The notes: generated by a model not told the origin, from the sequence alone. DNA of 64,000 bases from Reticulascus tulasneorum (GCA_001557505.1 LSAX01000001.1:2108001-2172000); one strand, 5' to 3'; positions 46,201 to 57,851 are shown, counted from the stretch's first letter. Made by a program: numbers and translations.

Positions 46201-46896
46201 CCAGCCATCTTGTCATTCAGCTCGCCAACGAACTTGATATCAAGCTTCGCCTTGATACCTTTGCGGAGCTCATCCTTAAACTCGAAGGTTGAGACTTGCT
46301 TGGCCTCATCGTAAGCAACTTTGACCGGGCTAAGCTCTTGCGAACCGGCTTCAGTCGACACCGAGAGGGTGGAGTGCTTGATATCGAGCTCCAAGGTATG
46401 GAGCGCAACAGAGTTCGTGCTCTCCACGACGTCGAGGTCGATGCTGACATGGCCATCAAACTTCAATGTTTCGAAGTTGGGCTCCAATGTCACGTCATAA
46501 TGCCGGGGTATAACATTGGCCGGCAACAACTCTCTCGGGTAGGAGGTTGAACCACCGTCCGGTTCTGTGCCGAAGTGCTTGCACATATTGTTTCGTTTAA
46601 AGGAACAGCCTCGCGTTGTCGCAGTTTGTTGTGGGTTTCGCGGGATATGTTTTCGTTTGAGAGGGGTATTGAAAAGGGTAGGAACTTGGTAAGACAAGCT
46701 TCTCTGCTTTTGGAGAGGTAAAGAGCTGCTCAATCGATCCGTTAGATTCGTTCTGACGCCAATGGGTCTGCAAAAAGCCAATCTGTACTCACATTCGGGT
46801 TGACGCAACACGATAGTTTGCGACTTGCCGGGCTGATGCAAAAGTACCAACTCGCGAGACTAACTCGGCCGTGGGTACAAGGAAACGAAAGGACAT
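43276..46896 (-). CDS. M1-family zinc aminopeptidase (Ape2/Aap1 type)
   Basis: Removes N-terminal residues from peptides. Seven exons: 46896-46793, 46725-45730, 45596-45439, 45383-45343 (41 nt), 45103-43997, 43876-43645 and 43508-43276, giving 956 aa. Key motifs: GAMEN exopeptidase motif (joined across exons 2 and 3), [10 protein letters not shown] zinc motif and the third zinc ligand Glu in WLNEGFAE. Exon 1 begins [20 protein letters not shown] and is Arg/Ser-rich without acidic runs, suggesting mitochondrial targeting; an internal ATG at 46586 ([10 protein letters not shown]) could start a cytosolic form. The segment after WLNEGFA reads ENQAR where family members usually have a Trp-rich SWMSW-like stretch. 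The C-terminal ERAP1-like domain is complete. Confidence 0.92.
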
Positions 46897-47537
46897 CAGA
46901 AGCCGATGCGGTAAGGAGTGACAGCGGTCAGTTATACACGGTATGCCAGAACTATTCGCCAGTCCAGAACCCGCTGGATGATGCCGATGCAAGGCGGCGG
47001 CCGTGGCACGTGATTGGCGGGATCCGAGCATAGGCTTGGGGAAGTGGCCCTCTTCGGCCCCGAAGCCGCATTAGCGTCGTTGGGCATTCGTTCGAGTACA
47101 TCGATCGTCCTGCCAAATATTCGTATGGTCCGTATTGAATCCTCGACAGTATCCCAAATGACTAGAGTCAAGTAGGTACGTGTGTACGTTGGCCACCTCT
47201 TCACCTATACAATAATCAATGTCATTGGCCCTCCTCGCAACTGGAACGTGAGCTGGAGGTCCTGTACCTAAACCTGGGTATGGCTTGGATATGGGTGGAG
47301 CAACAAGGATGGATGTTCATGATCATTACGGTCATCAACAAGCGCAGACCAAACCTCGTATTCAGACGGGCAACTTTTCGTTGGTTGCACGACATGCTAT
47401 CTCACAGTCCTAGGCTCCAGCGCTCTTAACATTCATTCATTGCAGCAAGAAAAGATCATGGCCATAAGAGGCATGCATTGGTGTGCTGCTCGAAGTATAT
47501 ATACATGAAGATGTAGGTCAACACTGTTCCAGGCTAC
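46897..47537. promoter_or_regulatory. Intergenic; aminopeptidase promoter
   Basis: About 640 bp upstream of the aminopeptidase start. On the minus strand a CCAAT box directly abuts an E-box (CCAATCACGTG, 47007-47017), about 110 bp before the start codon. The left flank of the GH7 gene end lies on the right side. No other gene is seen. Confidence 0.5.
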
Positions 47538-49127
47538 CTACATAGCCTTGAACGTGGAGTTGATCGCTCCGTACTTGATGTTGGAATACACCACGGAGGC
47601 GTCAGGATGCGCCTTTTCAACCGTCGCTGGGAGACCAGCCTCGGGATCACAGTTTCCTCGTGCTACACCAGGCTTGGTGATGTCTGCCTCCACAGGGAAA
47701 TGAGAGTCAAGCCAATTCATGTTGACCGCGCTGGGAGCAATCAGTCTCTGGTCTCTATTCACGTAGCGAAGAGTGAACGGTCACTTACTGATCATCCCAA
47801 ATGCTAAGAACAAGCACCATCTTCTTGAGGGCTTCGCCCATCTTGGCCATGCCACCAACAGTCGCAAAGTGGTTAGTATCGCCGAAGACTGTCTTCTGCT
47901 GCTTGCAGTAATCGTCACTGATATGGTTGACGGGATCGATGCCATCAACGTTGACTAGCAGTAAGTTATGAGCGACCGCTTGTCCAGGGAGAGGGCCGAG
48001 GATCACTTACCATCGAGATGTGGGATGACTTTGCCGTCCTGGACATAAACTTGAACGATCCTTGAAAGATCGCCAGTGTCGGTGTTGTCATTGGTGTAGA
48101 ACTGTGTGACCACAGTGATAGGCTTCGACGTGTCTACTTGCTTGCCTGTGCCATAGAAATCCTGGTTACCCATGCGATAGCTGTTGAGATCACAGCCATC
48201 CTTGTCGCAGACTCCGGAGTACCTCTCGTCTCCATCACCGCACTCGGTCCCTTCGCAGCGGGTTTGGCCATCCACGGAGCAAGGGTGGGGTGTGAACGCA
48301 GTTGAGACTGCGTTGGCTTCCCAGATGTCCATCTCTGCGCAGCAAGTTCCATAGTTGCCAGTCCCGGAATTGCCATCGGCCCCTCCCCAACCTTCGACGT
48401 TGGCTTCGCCGTTGATGAATTTGATGTCTTTCGGGCACTGCGAATCGCAGTATCCTGTACCATATCTGGCACCGGCTTTGTTACTCGGGAACTTGGACAG
48501 GCCACCATCCACATCCATCTCAGAGAAGTAAACAGCACCATTCAAACCACAGCTAAAATGTGGTAAACCCGTTAGCGACAGATACCAGTTGTTTGTGCCG
48601 GTCAGGTAAGTTATGTCAACCATCCTCCCCAGCGTTACAGCTTGATATGTTGTGGACAGTGCTACTCACGGAAGTTTCGAGACGTCAACATCCAATGTAA
48701 TCTCCTTGTTGAGCAGATTGAACACTCGATACTTATCTGCGGATTCCATGAGGTAAAGACGAGAGCCAACGTTCGTTCCATCCGCGTTCTTCGTGACGAA
48801 TTGGAGTTTCAGAGCTCCCTCTTTAGGGGTAGTGACACCATACGTTTTCGCATAATCGGCACCATCGAGAGCGCACTTCGAAGCACAAGATGGTCCATCC
48901 GCGCAGATGTCAGTCCACTTGTTGCCGTCAAAGCAGTTGTCATAGCCATCAACGGTGTGCAACCATCTCCAGTTAGAGTCCAGGACAACTTCGCCTTTCT
49001 CTGCCTTGCAGCCAGAGCCATCGCAAACTTGAATGGGCATGGAGGGATGCTTCTCCGCAGTCACAGTACCGATTTGCTGGGCAACAGCAGCCCGGAGGAG
49101 CGCGAGTGTGGCGAGAGTACGATACAT
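47538..49127 (-). CDS. Secreted cellobiohydrolase (GH7) without CBM1
   Basis: Releases cellobiose from the reducing ends of cellulose chains. Four exons: 49127-48670, 48552-48011, 47954-47789 and 47730-47538, giving 452 aa. A signal peptide ([16 protein letters not shown]) precedes the catalytic domain. Catalytic residues are Glu226, Asp228 and Glu231 in EMDIWEAN. The many Cys pairs, [19 protein letters not shown], and the [17 protein letters not shown] loop identify cellobiohydrolase rather than the shorter-looped endoglucanases. The fourth exon ends at INSTFKAM; no linker or cellulose-binding module follows. A TATAAAG box lies at 49238-49244, about 110 bp upstream of the start. Confidence 0.95.
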
Positions 49128-50311
49128 GATGGATGATGGCTGGGCTCAGATCGGAGACAACGAGTGGAAGTGAAGGCCAAGGAGTGATGAGATGACTCTG
49201 ATGAGAGAAGGCCAAGAAACGTGCTTGGCCACTTGCTCTTTATACTAACCTCTTGCCATGTGTCTGTGGTCGTTTCTCAGGACCGTACCAGGGGACGGAA
49301 GGACTGGCGAAGCCATTTCCAAGCTTGGCAATGGGGACAACAGTCCGGAGATTGAATTGCCATCAAGTCACGACAGCATGATATCTCCCACGAGGGTAAA
49401 GATAGTGCGCCAATAAGATGCCGTCACTAGTGCTGGTATCTGAGGTGGTAAAGTGGACATCTTTACATGACATGGCGGTTCTCCTTCCACTAGACACCAA
49501 CAGGTCTTGTGTTCTAGGAAGGTTCAGAGAGAAGAGCTTCGGGAGCAAATCGCGAGCAGGTGATGATCTGAGATGCGTTATAGCATGGAAAGATATTAAT
49601 CTCGGAGACCCTGCCGAGCTCCTCGAGGTATATTAATCCGCGGCTGGTATATGATCTGCTTGAAACGTGGGCCTGCCTGCATGGTACGAAAGCGGAATTT
49701 TTTGGAGACTGTTGCCAGCCGTTCATCACAATTATGTGTAGAGTACGTGATTGTGCTCGCTAGGACTCGGTGCCTTGCAGCTGTGCATGAAAAGAAGAGT
49801 TGAGATGGCTTCCGAGAGACTACGCCGTCTGATGAGACGATGCTAAACGGAAAAAGAATCTCGAAGAATTGAAGCGGGGTGGATGGGCTCTCACGCATCG
49901 TCTCTTTCTCGTCACACTTGGGGCATGGCAGCATAAAAGCGGCTTTAGTCCGTACTCGGGTAGGGATTCAGCGCCTCCCGCGGAAGATATAGTGGGCCAG
50001 TGGCGCCGAATTGCGTGTCAATACGCCAAACTACCTATAAACCCAGCTGAAAGATGGCCTGGCATGCCCAAGGCACCCGAGATTGGTCCATCCCGCGTTC
50101 CGCTTCTGGGCAGATTTGAGCCTCGATTTTCTCCAGGTTCACCGGCAGAGCCTTATACGAGACAGATTCATATCGACCATCTGCCAATGCTTGGCCCTCT
50201 CGGCGAAGACATCCGAGAGTTCGACATTACAACAGATAGGCAATCAAGTGCCGCCACTTTGCACAGTTTGAGACCTATATTCCCGCTGCGCTGGGAAATC
50301 CTGCCGTGAGG
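49128..50311. promoter_or_regulatory. Divergent intergenic region (GH7 / FolB)
   Basis: About 1.2 kb between divergent genes. It holds the GH7 TATA box. A 146-codon plus-strand frame upstream of the FolB gene starts only at TTG and has no family features. Confidence 0.45.
49238..49244 (-). promoter_or_regulatory. TATA box of the GH7 gene
   Basis: TATAAAG on the minus strand, about 110 bp upstream of the start codon, within a distance usual for strongly induced fungal cellulase promoters. Confidence 0.5.
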
Positions 50312-51260
50312 ATGACTGAAGCGCAAGGACAGCAGCTACGCAGCGCTTGGGAGGTGAAGCGTCACGCTGGTGAGCCCATTGCGGTAGTCCGCGTGCGGGA
50401 TCTCCAAGCTGTTGTCTGTGGCCCACAAGATGCCTGGGGTAGGAAGGACAAATCGCAGCCCATTCTGGTGTCGGCCCAAGTATCCCTGGCGGAGCCGTTC
50501 GGAACAGCCTCGTCCGCGGATCAAGTCAGCTCAGATACAGTCCACTACGGACTCCTGAGCAAAACCATACTTTCTAAGCTGGGAGAATTTGTTGACCAGC
50601 CCATCCTTACGCACCACACCTTGTCATCCGTCGTCTACGCCATCTTCTCCACCTTGACCGGCTACGACATCAGCAAGCCAACCCCTGAGAAAACGGGCGA
50701 TGCACAGCCTTTCCTTGATGTATCTCGAGTCCGATACCTTAGCTTGAGCATTACTCTTCCAAAAGCTTCCCTTCTGGGAAGTGGGGTGAGTCTGTCAGCA
50801 TCGGCAGCTTTCAACAACGGAGTTGTGGAAGTTTACAGTAGGAGCCTGCGTCTCCATCAACTCAGGGTGCCAACCCTCGTTGGCGTCAACGATAATGAGA
50901 GGCAGGCTAAGCAAGTCGTCATCGCCGACGTGGAGTTTGATAAGTTCAAATGCGACCCAGATGTTTACGCGAGTCTCGAGGGTGTGATTGTAAAGGTTTG
51001 TCTATCTATCATTATATTGTTGACCCATTTTCTAACCATGGCATGTATAGTCTATGGAAAACTCTGCTTTCGAAACTCTGGAAGCTTTGGCTGATTCTAT
51101 TCTCAACAATATCACATCGGATTTAGCTGCCCCTGCTTTCAGTCTTGATGGGGTTTTCTCATCCTGCTGGCAGGTGAAAATCAGCTTGGAGAAACCGACC
51201 GCTGTCACCTTCGCGGATGGCGCCTGTGTACAAATCAGAGCTGGCCCTGGCGCGCGATAA
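50312..51260 (+). CDS. Dihydroneopterin aldolase (FolB)-domain protein
   Basis: Two exons: 50312-50995 and 51051-51260 (55-nt GT-AG intron), giving 297 aa. The protein carries two FolB-like halves: an N-terminal IAVVRVRDLQAVVCGPQDAWG strand-loop with DTVHYGLLSKTILSKL, and a second half with VVIADVEFDKFKCD leading into FETLEALADSILNNI and KISLEKPTAVTFADGACVQI. Such tandem folds occur in fungi. Dihydroneopterin aldolase converts dihydroneopterin to 6-hydroxymethyl-dihydropterin in folate synthesis; in yeast that activity is part of the three-domain Fol1. No HPPK or DHPS domain is present here. The catalytic residues are not clearly conserved, so activity is uncertain. The ATG at 50312 is chosen because the frame upstream starts at GTG. 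Confidence 0.75.
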
Positions 51261-51352
51261 TTCCCCCTCAACTGCCCTCCTATGTTGATGACACACAACC
51301 AACTCATGCAAGGGTACTAGTTGATCTCCAGCTTTGGCCCGCGCCTCATCCG

Positions 51353-52104
51353 TCACTGTGATTTCGACAACAATCCCAAGTCAGCTTTCTCGCAGAACGG
51401 AATGTCGCCGTTGGTGATCTCTTTGATAAACTCGGGATCCGGGTCAAACATCATGACATGGAAATGTTCCACGGCATGGATAGATTTCAGACTCCTCCAA
51501 TTCTTGAACCAAATGACCTGCCACGTTTCTTCAGCGTCAATAATCCAACTCGATGCAAAAGGCGCCGAAGACGTACCTGATCCTTCTGTGCCCTACTTCC
51601 AAACGTCTTTGCAACATACTCATCGATCTCCATCCTCGCCACATCCGTCAAGTCGCCCGTGGCGGGATCCTCTCCCAGTTCAAACTTGGTCCACACCACA
51701 AGATGGACAATCCGCTCATCGATGCCGTAGGGCCAATCGTTGTAGAGAATGCTGATGTCCTCCTCCAGCTCAAACGGCCTGCCCACGGCAACAACGGGCT
51801 GCTGCCAGGAAAGCCGTTGCGTCAAGATAAAGTTCATGACGCTCCCGTAGTCCAGCTTCAACTGCCATGTGAAGAATATGTAACGCCGCAGTTCGGATGG
51901 GATGCGTTGGAAGAGGTCCAACCGGTTCGTGGCGGCCAATACCTGCACTTCGGCCCAGGATTGCACATGGTATTCCGAGTCTGGCGTCGAGAGGATTCCA
52001 GCGTCTTTAGCACTCAGGTTGCGAAGGGCCTCGGGGCAGTCTTCTGTCCTCTCTGTCACTGGCACGTTAACTTGCCAGTAGGACAAGCCGCCAGTGCTTC
52101 CCAT
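51353..52104 (-). CDS. DUF3605-family protein (N-acetylglucosamine-induced protein 1 type)
   Basis: Two exons: 52104-51577 and 51517-51353 (59-nt GT-AG intron), giving 230 aa. Conserved blocks include IPSELRRYIFFTWQLKLDYG, SWQQPVVAVGRPFE, EDISILYNDWPYGID, HLVVWTKFELGEDP, and the C-terminal WFKNWRSLKSIHAVEHFHVM. The family is fungal and its best-known member is an N-acetylglucosamine-induced protein; the biochemical role is unknown. A cytosolic location is inferred. It is convergent with the FolB gene, leaving only 92 bp between the stop codons. Confidence 0.85.
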
Positions 52105-52679
52105 CTCTTCGAAAGACTTGTTAGCTGATAGCTGAGCCGTCTGAGGATGTTGCCTGTGATAATTGCTTCGTGAGGATAAGTATTTAGAGGATAAAGGTCC
52201 GGAATCTTGTATAGCATATATGGTGGCCTTAAACTGCGAACGGTGACTTATTCTAAGCTCGGTAACTTGAACTGACTAGAGTTGCTCCGTAACGGGCGCT
52301 GTAAGAGTACGATTTCAATGAGTTGATCATGTTGGGAGGCCCCATTGATGTGGTTCCACGGTGGAGCATTGGCCTCACCGCTAAACAAATCCATCTCCAC
52401 ATGAGCTGGTCCAAGTGGCGTTCGGACATGCCTAGATTCGAATAAGCGACCTACAATCTACGGCTGTACTATGGTCTTACGGTACTTCTCCTGAATCGAA
52501 GGCCCTATGGTTATACAGTCATCACAATAGAAAGAATGGCTGCACTTAGATACAAGTTGGGTCCATGGGGTAAAAAGTCTATTATACCGTTTCATCATAC
52601 GTTATATTGATGCTGGGATTGAGGTTCAATCTGCTAATAAAACCAAAACCAGACCAGCCGTAGCTCTGAAATATTCCAC
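52105..52679. other. Intergenic
   Basis: About 575 bp: promoter of the DUF3605 gene and 3' flank of UGPase, both on the minus strand. No gene is visible. Confidence 0.45.
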
Positions 52680-54919
52680 TCAGTGCTCGAGCAAACGCAA
52701 GCTTCCCTGTACGACGACATTTTCAAGAATAGAACCTGGGGGGATATCAATGGTGCTTCCCTCAGTCGCGACAATAATGACAGTGCCCTTCAAAGTCACT
52801 CCGCGACCAAGGTTGACAGCGCCAGTGATGGTCAGATGGTCCAGCTCAATGATCTTCGGGATAGAAGGAATTCGCTTCTGGAAGTCAGAAACCTTCTTGA
52901 AATCACTGCCCAGCTTGATGAGAGGAGCGTCGCCGAATCGGCTGGAGCTCATTTGCAGTTGACCATGCTTAACGGTGTACAGATCTGACTTGACCAACAT
53001 CAAGTCTGAGCAGGTCTTGACGGGCAAGAATCGCCTTCGGGGAACATTGACGCCATGGGCGTTAGTGAAATGGCGAATGGCGGCACCTACGGCCGTCTCA
53101 AGCTGAATGATTGAGATGTCGGACTCTCCCTTCTTGTCGCCAGGAATGGTCTTTCCGTTGGGGATGATCTCCATTTCAAGCTCGTCGTTCTCCACCACGC
53201 GCTTGATGGCCTTGAGATTCAGCCAGATGTTATTGGTGTTGAAATACTTGAACTTCTTGATGGACTTGAACTCATTGACGTGCTCCTTGGCCACTTGCGC
53301 AATTTCCAGCAGACGGACAGAGCCGTCATAGTCAATGATGGTACCACCCTTGACGTCGGCCTTGGTCTTATTGGTCAACTCCATAATGTACTCAGCATCG
53401 GTCTCAACCATGTGCTGAAGGATACGGAGATCCACGACGGCACCAAGATTGTCCACGTTGGAAAGGAAGACAATCTCGATGCCCCGGTCAATAAGCTTCT
53501 CAAGGATGCCCGAGTTGTAGAGCGATTCGAAGACATCTCCGTGACCAGGAGGATACCAGTCGTTGATGGAAGACTCGAAGCTCTTCGGGACGGGTAGGAG
53601 AGAGTCCTTGTAGATTCTTGGGTATCGGGATTGGTTGAAAGTGAGGATATCAACATTGTGGCCCTCATACTTCTTAATGATGGCCGCAGTGTCGTCGTTG
53701 GTGTTGAACGAGTTCATGAGAATGAAAGGAACGTTGGTTCCATAGGTTCTGTTGAGGTACTCGACTTGGCGGACAGACAGATCCAGGAAGGACATGCCGT
53801 CACGAACTTCAATAACCGACTTCGGGCCAACGCAACCCATCGAGGTACCCAAACCACCGTTGAGCTTGAGCACTGCCAGCTTGCTGAGGAACTGAACGGA
53901 TTCGGAATTGGCGAGATCCTCATAGTCCACTACCTGACCCTGCGCCGGCGGTGCGATACGATCCCAGTCCCTAAACTACTGTCAGCAACTGCTCATTCTC
54001 CTGGCGAGTTATATGAGAGTGTGGGGAACATACACGGCATTTCCCTTGGCCTTGTCATTGAGGTATCGGCGGAAGAGGGCGAAGAAGTTGTCCATCTCGG
54101 TCTCGAAGAGCTGCGAACACGAGTTAGAGACGAAGAAGTATGGAGCGTTGATCGATGGAGGCTTGCCTTCTTTTGTTCTGCATCCTTGACGGTCTCTGCG
54201 AGTTGTGTCAAGGAGTTCCGCATTTGCGCAGCAGCGACGCTGGTTGAGGTATTCTCGAATGCCTTGGTTCCAATAGTTAGCTCGTTGTGTCCGTTCGCCC
54301 TGTCTAGGCCACCAGAAACTGGTAACGCAGACCGGTCAGATTGCTTGTAGGGGTCCATGGCCGGAAGCTTGACTTTGTAGTAGTAGGATGAAGTGTGTTC
54401 GCAGTGGCCTAGTCTTGATCTTTTAAAGCTCCAAGACGGCCAAGAAGCCAAATCAACCCAGGACGATGAAGTAGCGAGCGACCACTACAACGACCCATGC
54501 CATTCTCTTCGACACTGACACTTGAGAGCTAGAAAGACACAAGATGCTGCTCGAACACAAAACGTCCTCAAGGTGCTGAATCACAAAGCAAGCAGAACAG
54601 CTGGCGGGCTGTAGGCTGACGATTGAGAGGGTGGTGGCACAAGAGGCAGACGGCAAGGCTAAACAGGCTTGACCTGCTGAGATGGCCAGGCACGGCTGCA
54701 GCCTCTTGTTCCGATCGCCCATAGACCAGCTCACCACCAACGAACGCCATTGAGACTTGGGGGGAAATTGTGCGGGTACAGAAACTGGGAAGTTCTCACC
54801 ATGTGTGACCTCGTCTTGCCATGGTGACGGCCAGAGAAGTCGCCATCGTCCGCCTTGCCAGGGGCAAGAGACGAGGGCTTCAGGTGCGTTGGGAGCGCAC
54901 TCTTAATCGCGGCAGCCAT
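52680..54919 (-). CDS. UGP1: UTP-glucose-1-phosphate uridylyltransferase
   Basis: Makes UDP-glucose from UTP and glucose-1-phosphate for cell wall, glycogen and trehalose synthesis. Exons: 54919-54800, 54262-54167, 54110-54034 and 53970-52680, giving 527 aa. The N terminus [15 protein letters not shown] and the splice [11 protein letters not shown] match fungal UGPases. The nucleotide-binding block [16 protein letters not shown] and the sugar-binding [10 protein letters not shown] region are intact, and the C-terminal beta-helix ([19 protein letters not shown]) is complete. The 537-nt first intron contains an alternative start (ATG 54358) that reads straight into exon 2. Intron 2 (54111-54166) begins with GC rather than GT. 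Confidence 0.95.
54263..54358 (-). other. Alternative first coding segment of UGPase
   Basis: From an ATG at 54358, 32 codons (beginning [20 protein letters not shown]) read without a break into exon 2 at AFENTSTS. This sequence lies inside intron 1 of the longer model and overlaps its branch point (CTAAC) and acceptor. It can be used only if transcription starts within the intron. Confidence 0.5.
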
Positions 54920-57851
54920 TGTGGGCGGTCGTTCAGGAAATAATTGCGAGGCGAGAGGGTCTCAAATGTACCGAATGGTGTCTCGATTGTCTCGTCTGCG
55001 ATGTGTGCTCGCAAACTTGGAGTGTCAGGAAAAGGAGGAGGGGTGGGGTGGTATATGATGATATGGCGGGGTCTGGGAAATTTGTCCTGGGAGCTATGAA
55101 TATTTCCTGCCTGACGTAATGTTAGCCATTGGGTCCATGTGAAAGCGCATACAACAAGAAAATGTGGGAGCTTTTGCTCCAAGGATCAGCAACCTAGGTA
55201 GGTAGGTAGTTGACAGATACGAGCGGGGCAGGCGAAGATGCGCTGTAACGTAAATGCCAGGCACTGTAGTCCGTATGTACATACCTACTTCTCTGGTGGC
55301 GGCAGCGGGCGAATGTCGATGCAGGATATATGACGGACAAGCAGCAAGAAGCGAGGAGAGCAGAGGGAAGAGGGAAAAGAAGAGAGAGAAGGACGAGAGG
55401 GTACGAGAGCAGCTATGTAGGCTCTTTTATTCTTACAGATAATTAGATAGCCGACTCCTTCGCACGCCGCCATGTACATACGTGAGGTACATGCTATTCA
55501 TGAGCTGCTCGGCCAATTTTATTTTATTTTCTCTGCCGTGGCAACTGATATCGTACCTGGCGTCGCCCAGCTCGCAGCCCATCCAGCCCACCCAGCCCAG
55601 CCCATCACATCACATCGCATCCCGTCCTAGTACGACATACATACCCAGTCGCAGCACAACCCGGCAAGAAACTAGCCAGGTAATAAGTTGACTAGAACCA
55701 TAATTACGGATGGTGGCGCAACCCGCTACTACGCAGGAAGAGAGGTAAGACCCGGTCGAGGGGGCGATGCTGCGTCTCCTCTGCCTTCTTTGGCAAGGAA
55801 AGGTAGCCAATAAGTGGCACGTCCCCCCACCGACCCGGCAACCAAATGCTCTCTCTTTCTCAACGTTGTGCATATGAATACACCCAACAAGCGCGAATAA
55901 AAAAATTCAATATCAATTTTCAAATTCAACACATCTGAAAGACAACTGCCAAGCGGCCCGGTACCCGCCTCCCATGTACAAAACCTCACTCTGTCTTGTC
56001 TTGTCTTGCCTTGGCCAGGCCACTCGGGCTGTTGCCACTTCCCTAAACCTCCCGATCCCCGTCAGAGATGCCCCGTGTGTTGTCCCGACCAATTTAGCGG
56101 ACGCTGTATTAGCAACTTGGAACTGTCACTTTTCAGCTCGGCGTAGGAAGCTTATCTGACCTCCATTTGCTCACCCCCTTGTTGAAGGTTTCGGTGGGGT
56201 CGTCCAGGGCAGGCTGGGGCTCCAGTCTCGGCTCAGTTCTGCTTGATCTGAAATCCCACCCGTCTCTCGTCATCCTCGAATCGATTGGCACCATTTTACG
56301 AAGAGGGGAGCTGCTCGAGCAGCTTGATCCATATTCTGGATGTGATATCTCAGCCTTGACAGAGCCAAGAATATGACTGTATTCTACAGTGAAGCATCAC
56401 ATCGTAGTTCGTCAACGCTCTAGCATGACACGACTCAATATCTCTTAGTATAGGGGCAACCGGAAATTCAATGGACCCTTTAATTATTCACCGTCATCTG
56501 TAGTTCAGACGCCACGATCAATAACTCCATTTGCGGCGGCGGCTCCAATAACTACTGACAGACTAGTACCTAGTTAGTACTTCTGCCACAACAATTCCAT
56601 ATTCCACCGCCACATATTTAAAACCAAAAAGTTTCGCTCCAACTTCCGTGGCTAATTAAATACGGTATGCCGTTTCTTCCATCGAGAACTCCACTGTGCA
56701 ATCCAATCCACATGGTGAAATGGTTTGCTACTGCCTGCATGGGCTGAGCACACCCGCAAGCTTCAGCCAGCCTTCAGCCCGAGACAGCTCTTCCCCACGT
56801 GGGAGGCGTCCACACGTATCATTTGGTATCTGATTATGGAGGTACAAAGTTGGCTTCTATCAGCTGCTGAGAGCCTGCTGATAGGTGGTTTAGCATATTC
56901 CATGTCACAATTTCCTGCAGCCGCTTAACCATGTGGAAAAATTGTGAGTTGTCTTCAAGACTGCAGAGCAGCCGCTCGAACATTTATCATCAAGTCTACT
57001 GAAACGGTACTATCCCAGCCAACTTCCCCAGTAATCTGCCCTTTACGTAGGATCAAATGGAAAGCCAACTTGCCTCTTCTTGAAGGCTCATCACTCCCGA
57101 ATACAAAATAGCACACTTAATTCTTGTTGGATAGAGCTTATCAGCCTGTAAGAGGAGCCCTTGCAAAACCATGCTCACGTAAGCTGGGTCGAAGGCTGAG
57201 GCTGAGCGCAGCCCTAAAGGTTACGCCCGTCTCACTGGCAGGGAATAAACAAAAGCGGTTGGCATCGCGAAGGCTCTCACAGATACGTTGATGTCCAAGC
57301 ACGATGGGCAAACTTAGACATTGCCACTCGTATAGGTTAGTAGGCTAAGGTGGCGACAAACCATTAGACGAATACATATCTCGGCTGACGCAGCTGGATA
57401 CTCAATCCGTTGATCTTTGGGATGGTGTCTTGAATTCACAGCTAAAAATACAGCTGAAACTACCTTGTTCTTAGAACTCGATAGGGAACACACCATAATA
57501 CGTACAGGCAGTGAGCTACGTAGGCGTGGCGCACCTGGTAAGCGAAGTCTGCCCAGCCAGTGACGCAGTGTGTGAAGCAAGAGGGCAAGAGTTCTATCGG
57601 TCTCGGTTATCTGGTTAACTTATCTAGGCAGTTGCCGTTATAGTCCACGATCCATATCCTGTCCATGCAATGCAAAGCTGTAATATCATCATTCCATCCC
57701 TTGAGCTCATGTTTTCCCAGAGCCGCAACGCCAAGCCATCCATTCCACATCCGATGTAAATGCAGACCATAAAAAAGGGGGTATACCGGGCGTCTCCCAA
57801 TCCCACATATCGTCCAGAGTCTCCAACCGGCAGCAAATGGGCATTCGTCCT
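54920..57851. other. Large gene-free interval
   Basis: About 2.9 kb from the UGPase start to the ING-protein stop. It contains a GTAG run (55191-55210), a purine-rich stretch near 55340-55400, a CAGCCCA-rich stretch near 55563-55625 and a TCTTG repeat near 55990-56012. No open frame has a family signature or good splice context. UGPase regulatory DNA should lie at its left end. Confidence 0.45.
55191..55210. repeat. GTAG run with CCTAGG core
   Basis: ACCTAGGTAGGTAGGTAGTT, about 270 bp upstream of the UGPase start. Confidence 0.75.

Noticed and set aside
46726..46792. Shorter splice choices for aminopeptidase intron 1 (25 or 40 nt)
   Set aside because: These introns would be shorter than the minimum seen elsewhere in the window; the 67-nt choice has a CTAAC branch word and keeps the frame.
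49869..50309. Frame of 146 codons just upstream of the FolB gene
   Set aside because: Begins only at TTG and does not join to FolB by a plausible splice; treated as leader sequence.
55974..56159. 61-codon ATG frame with a hydrophobic N terminus
   Set aside because: Could mimic a tiny secreted protein, but it sits in repetitive TCTTG sequence and has only a few Cys with no pattern.
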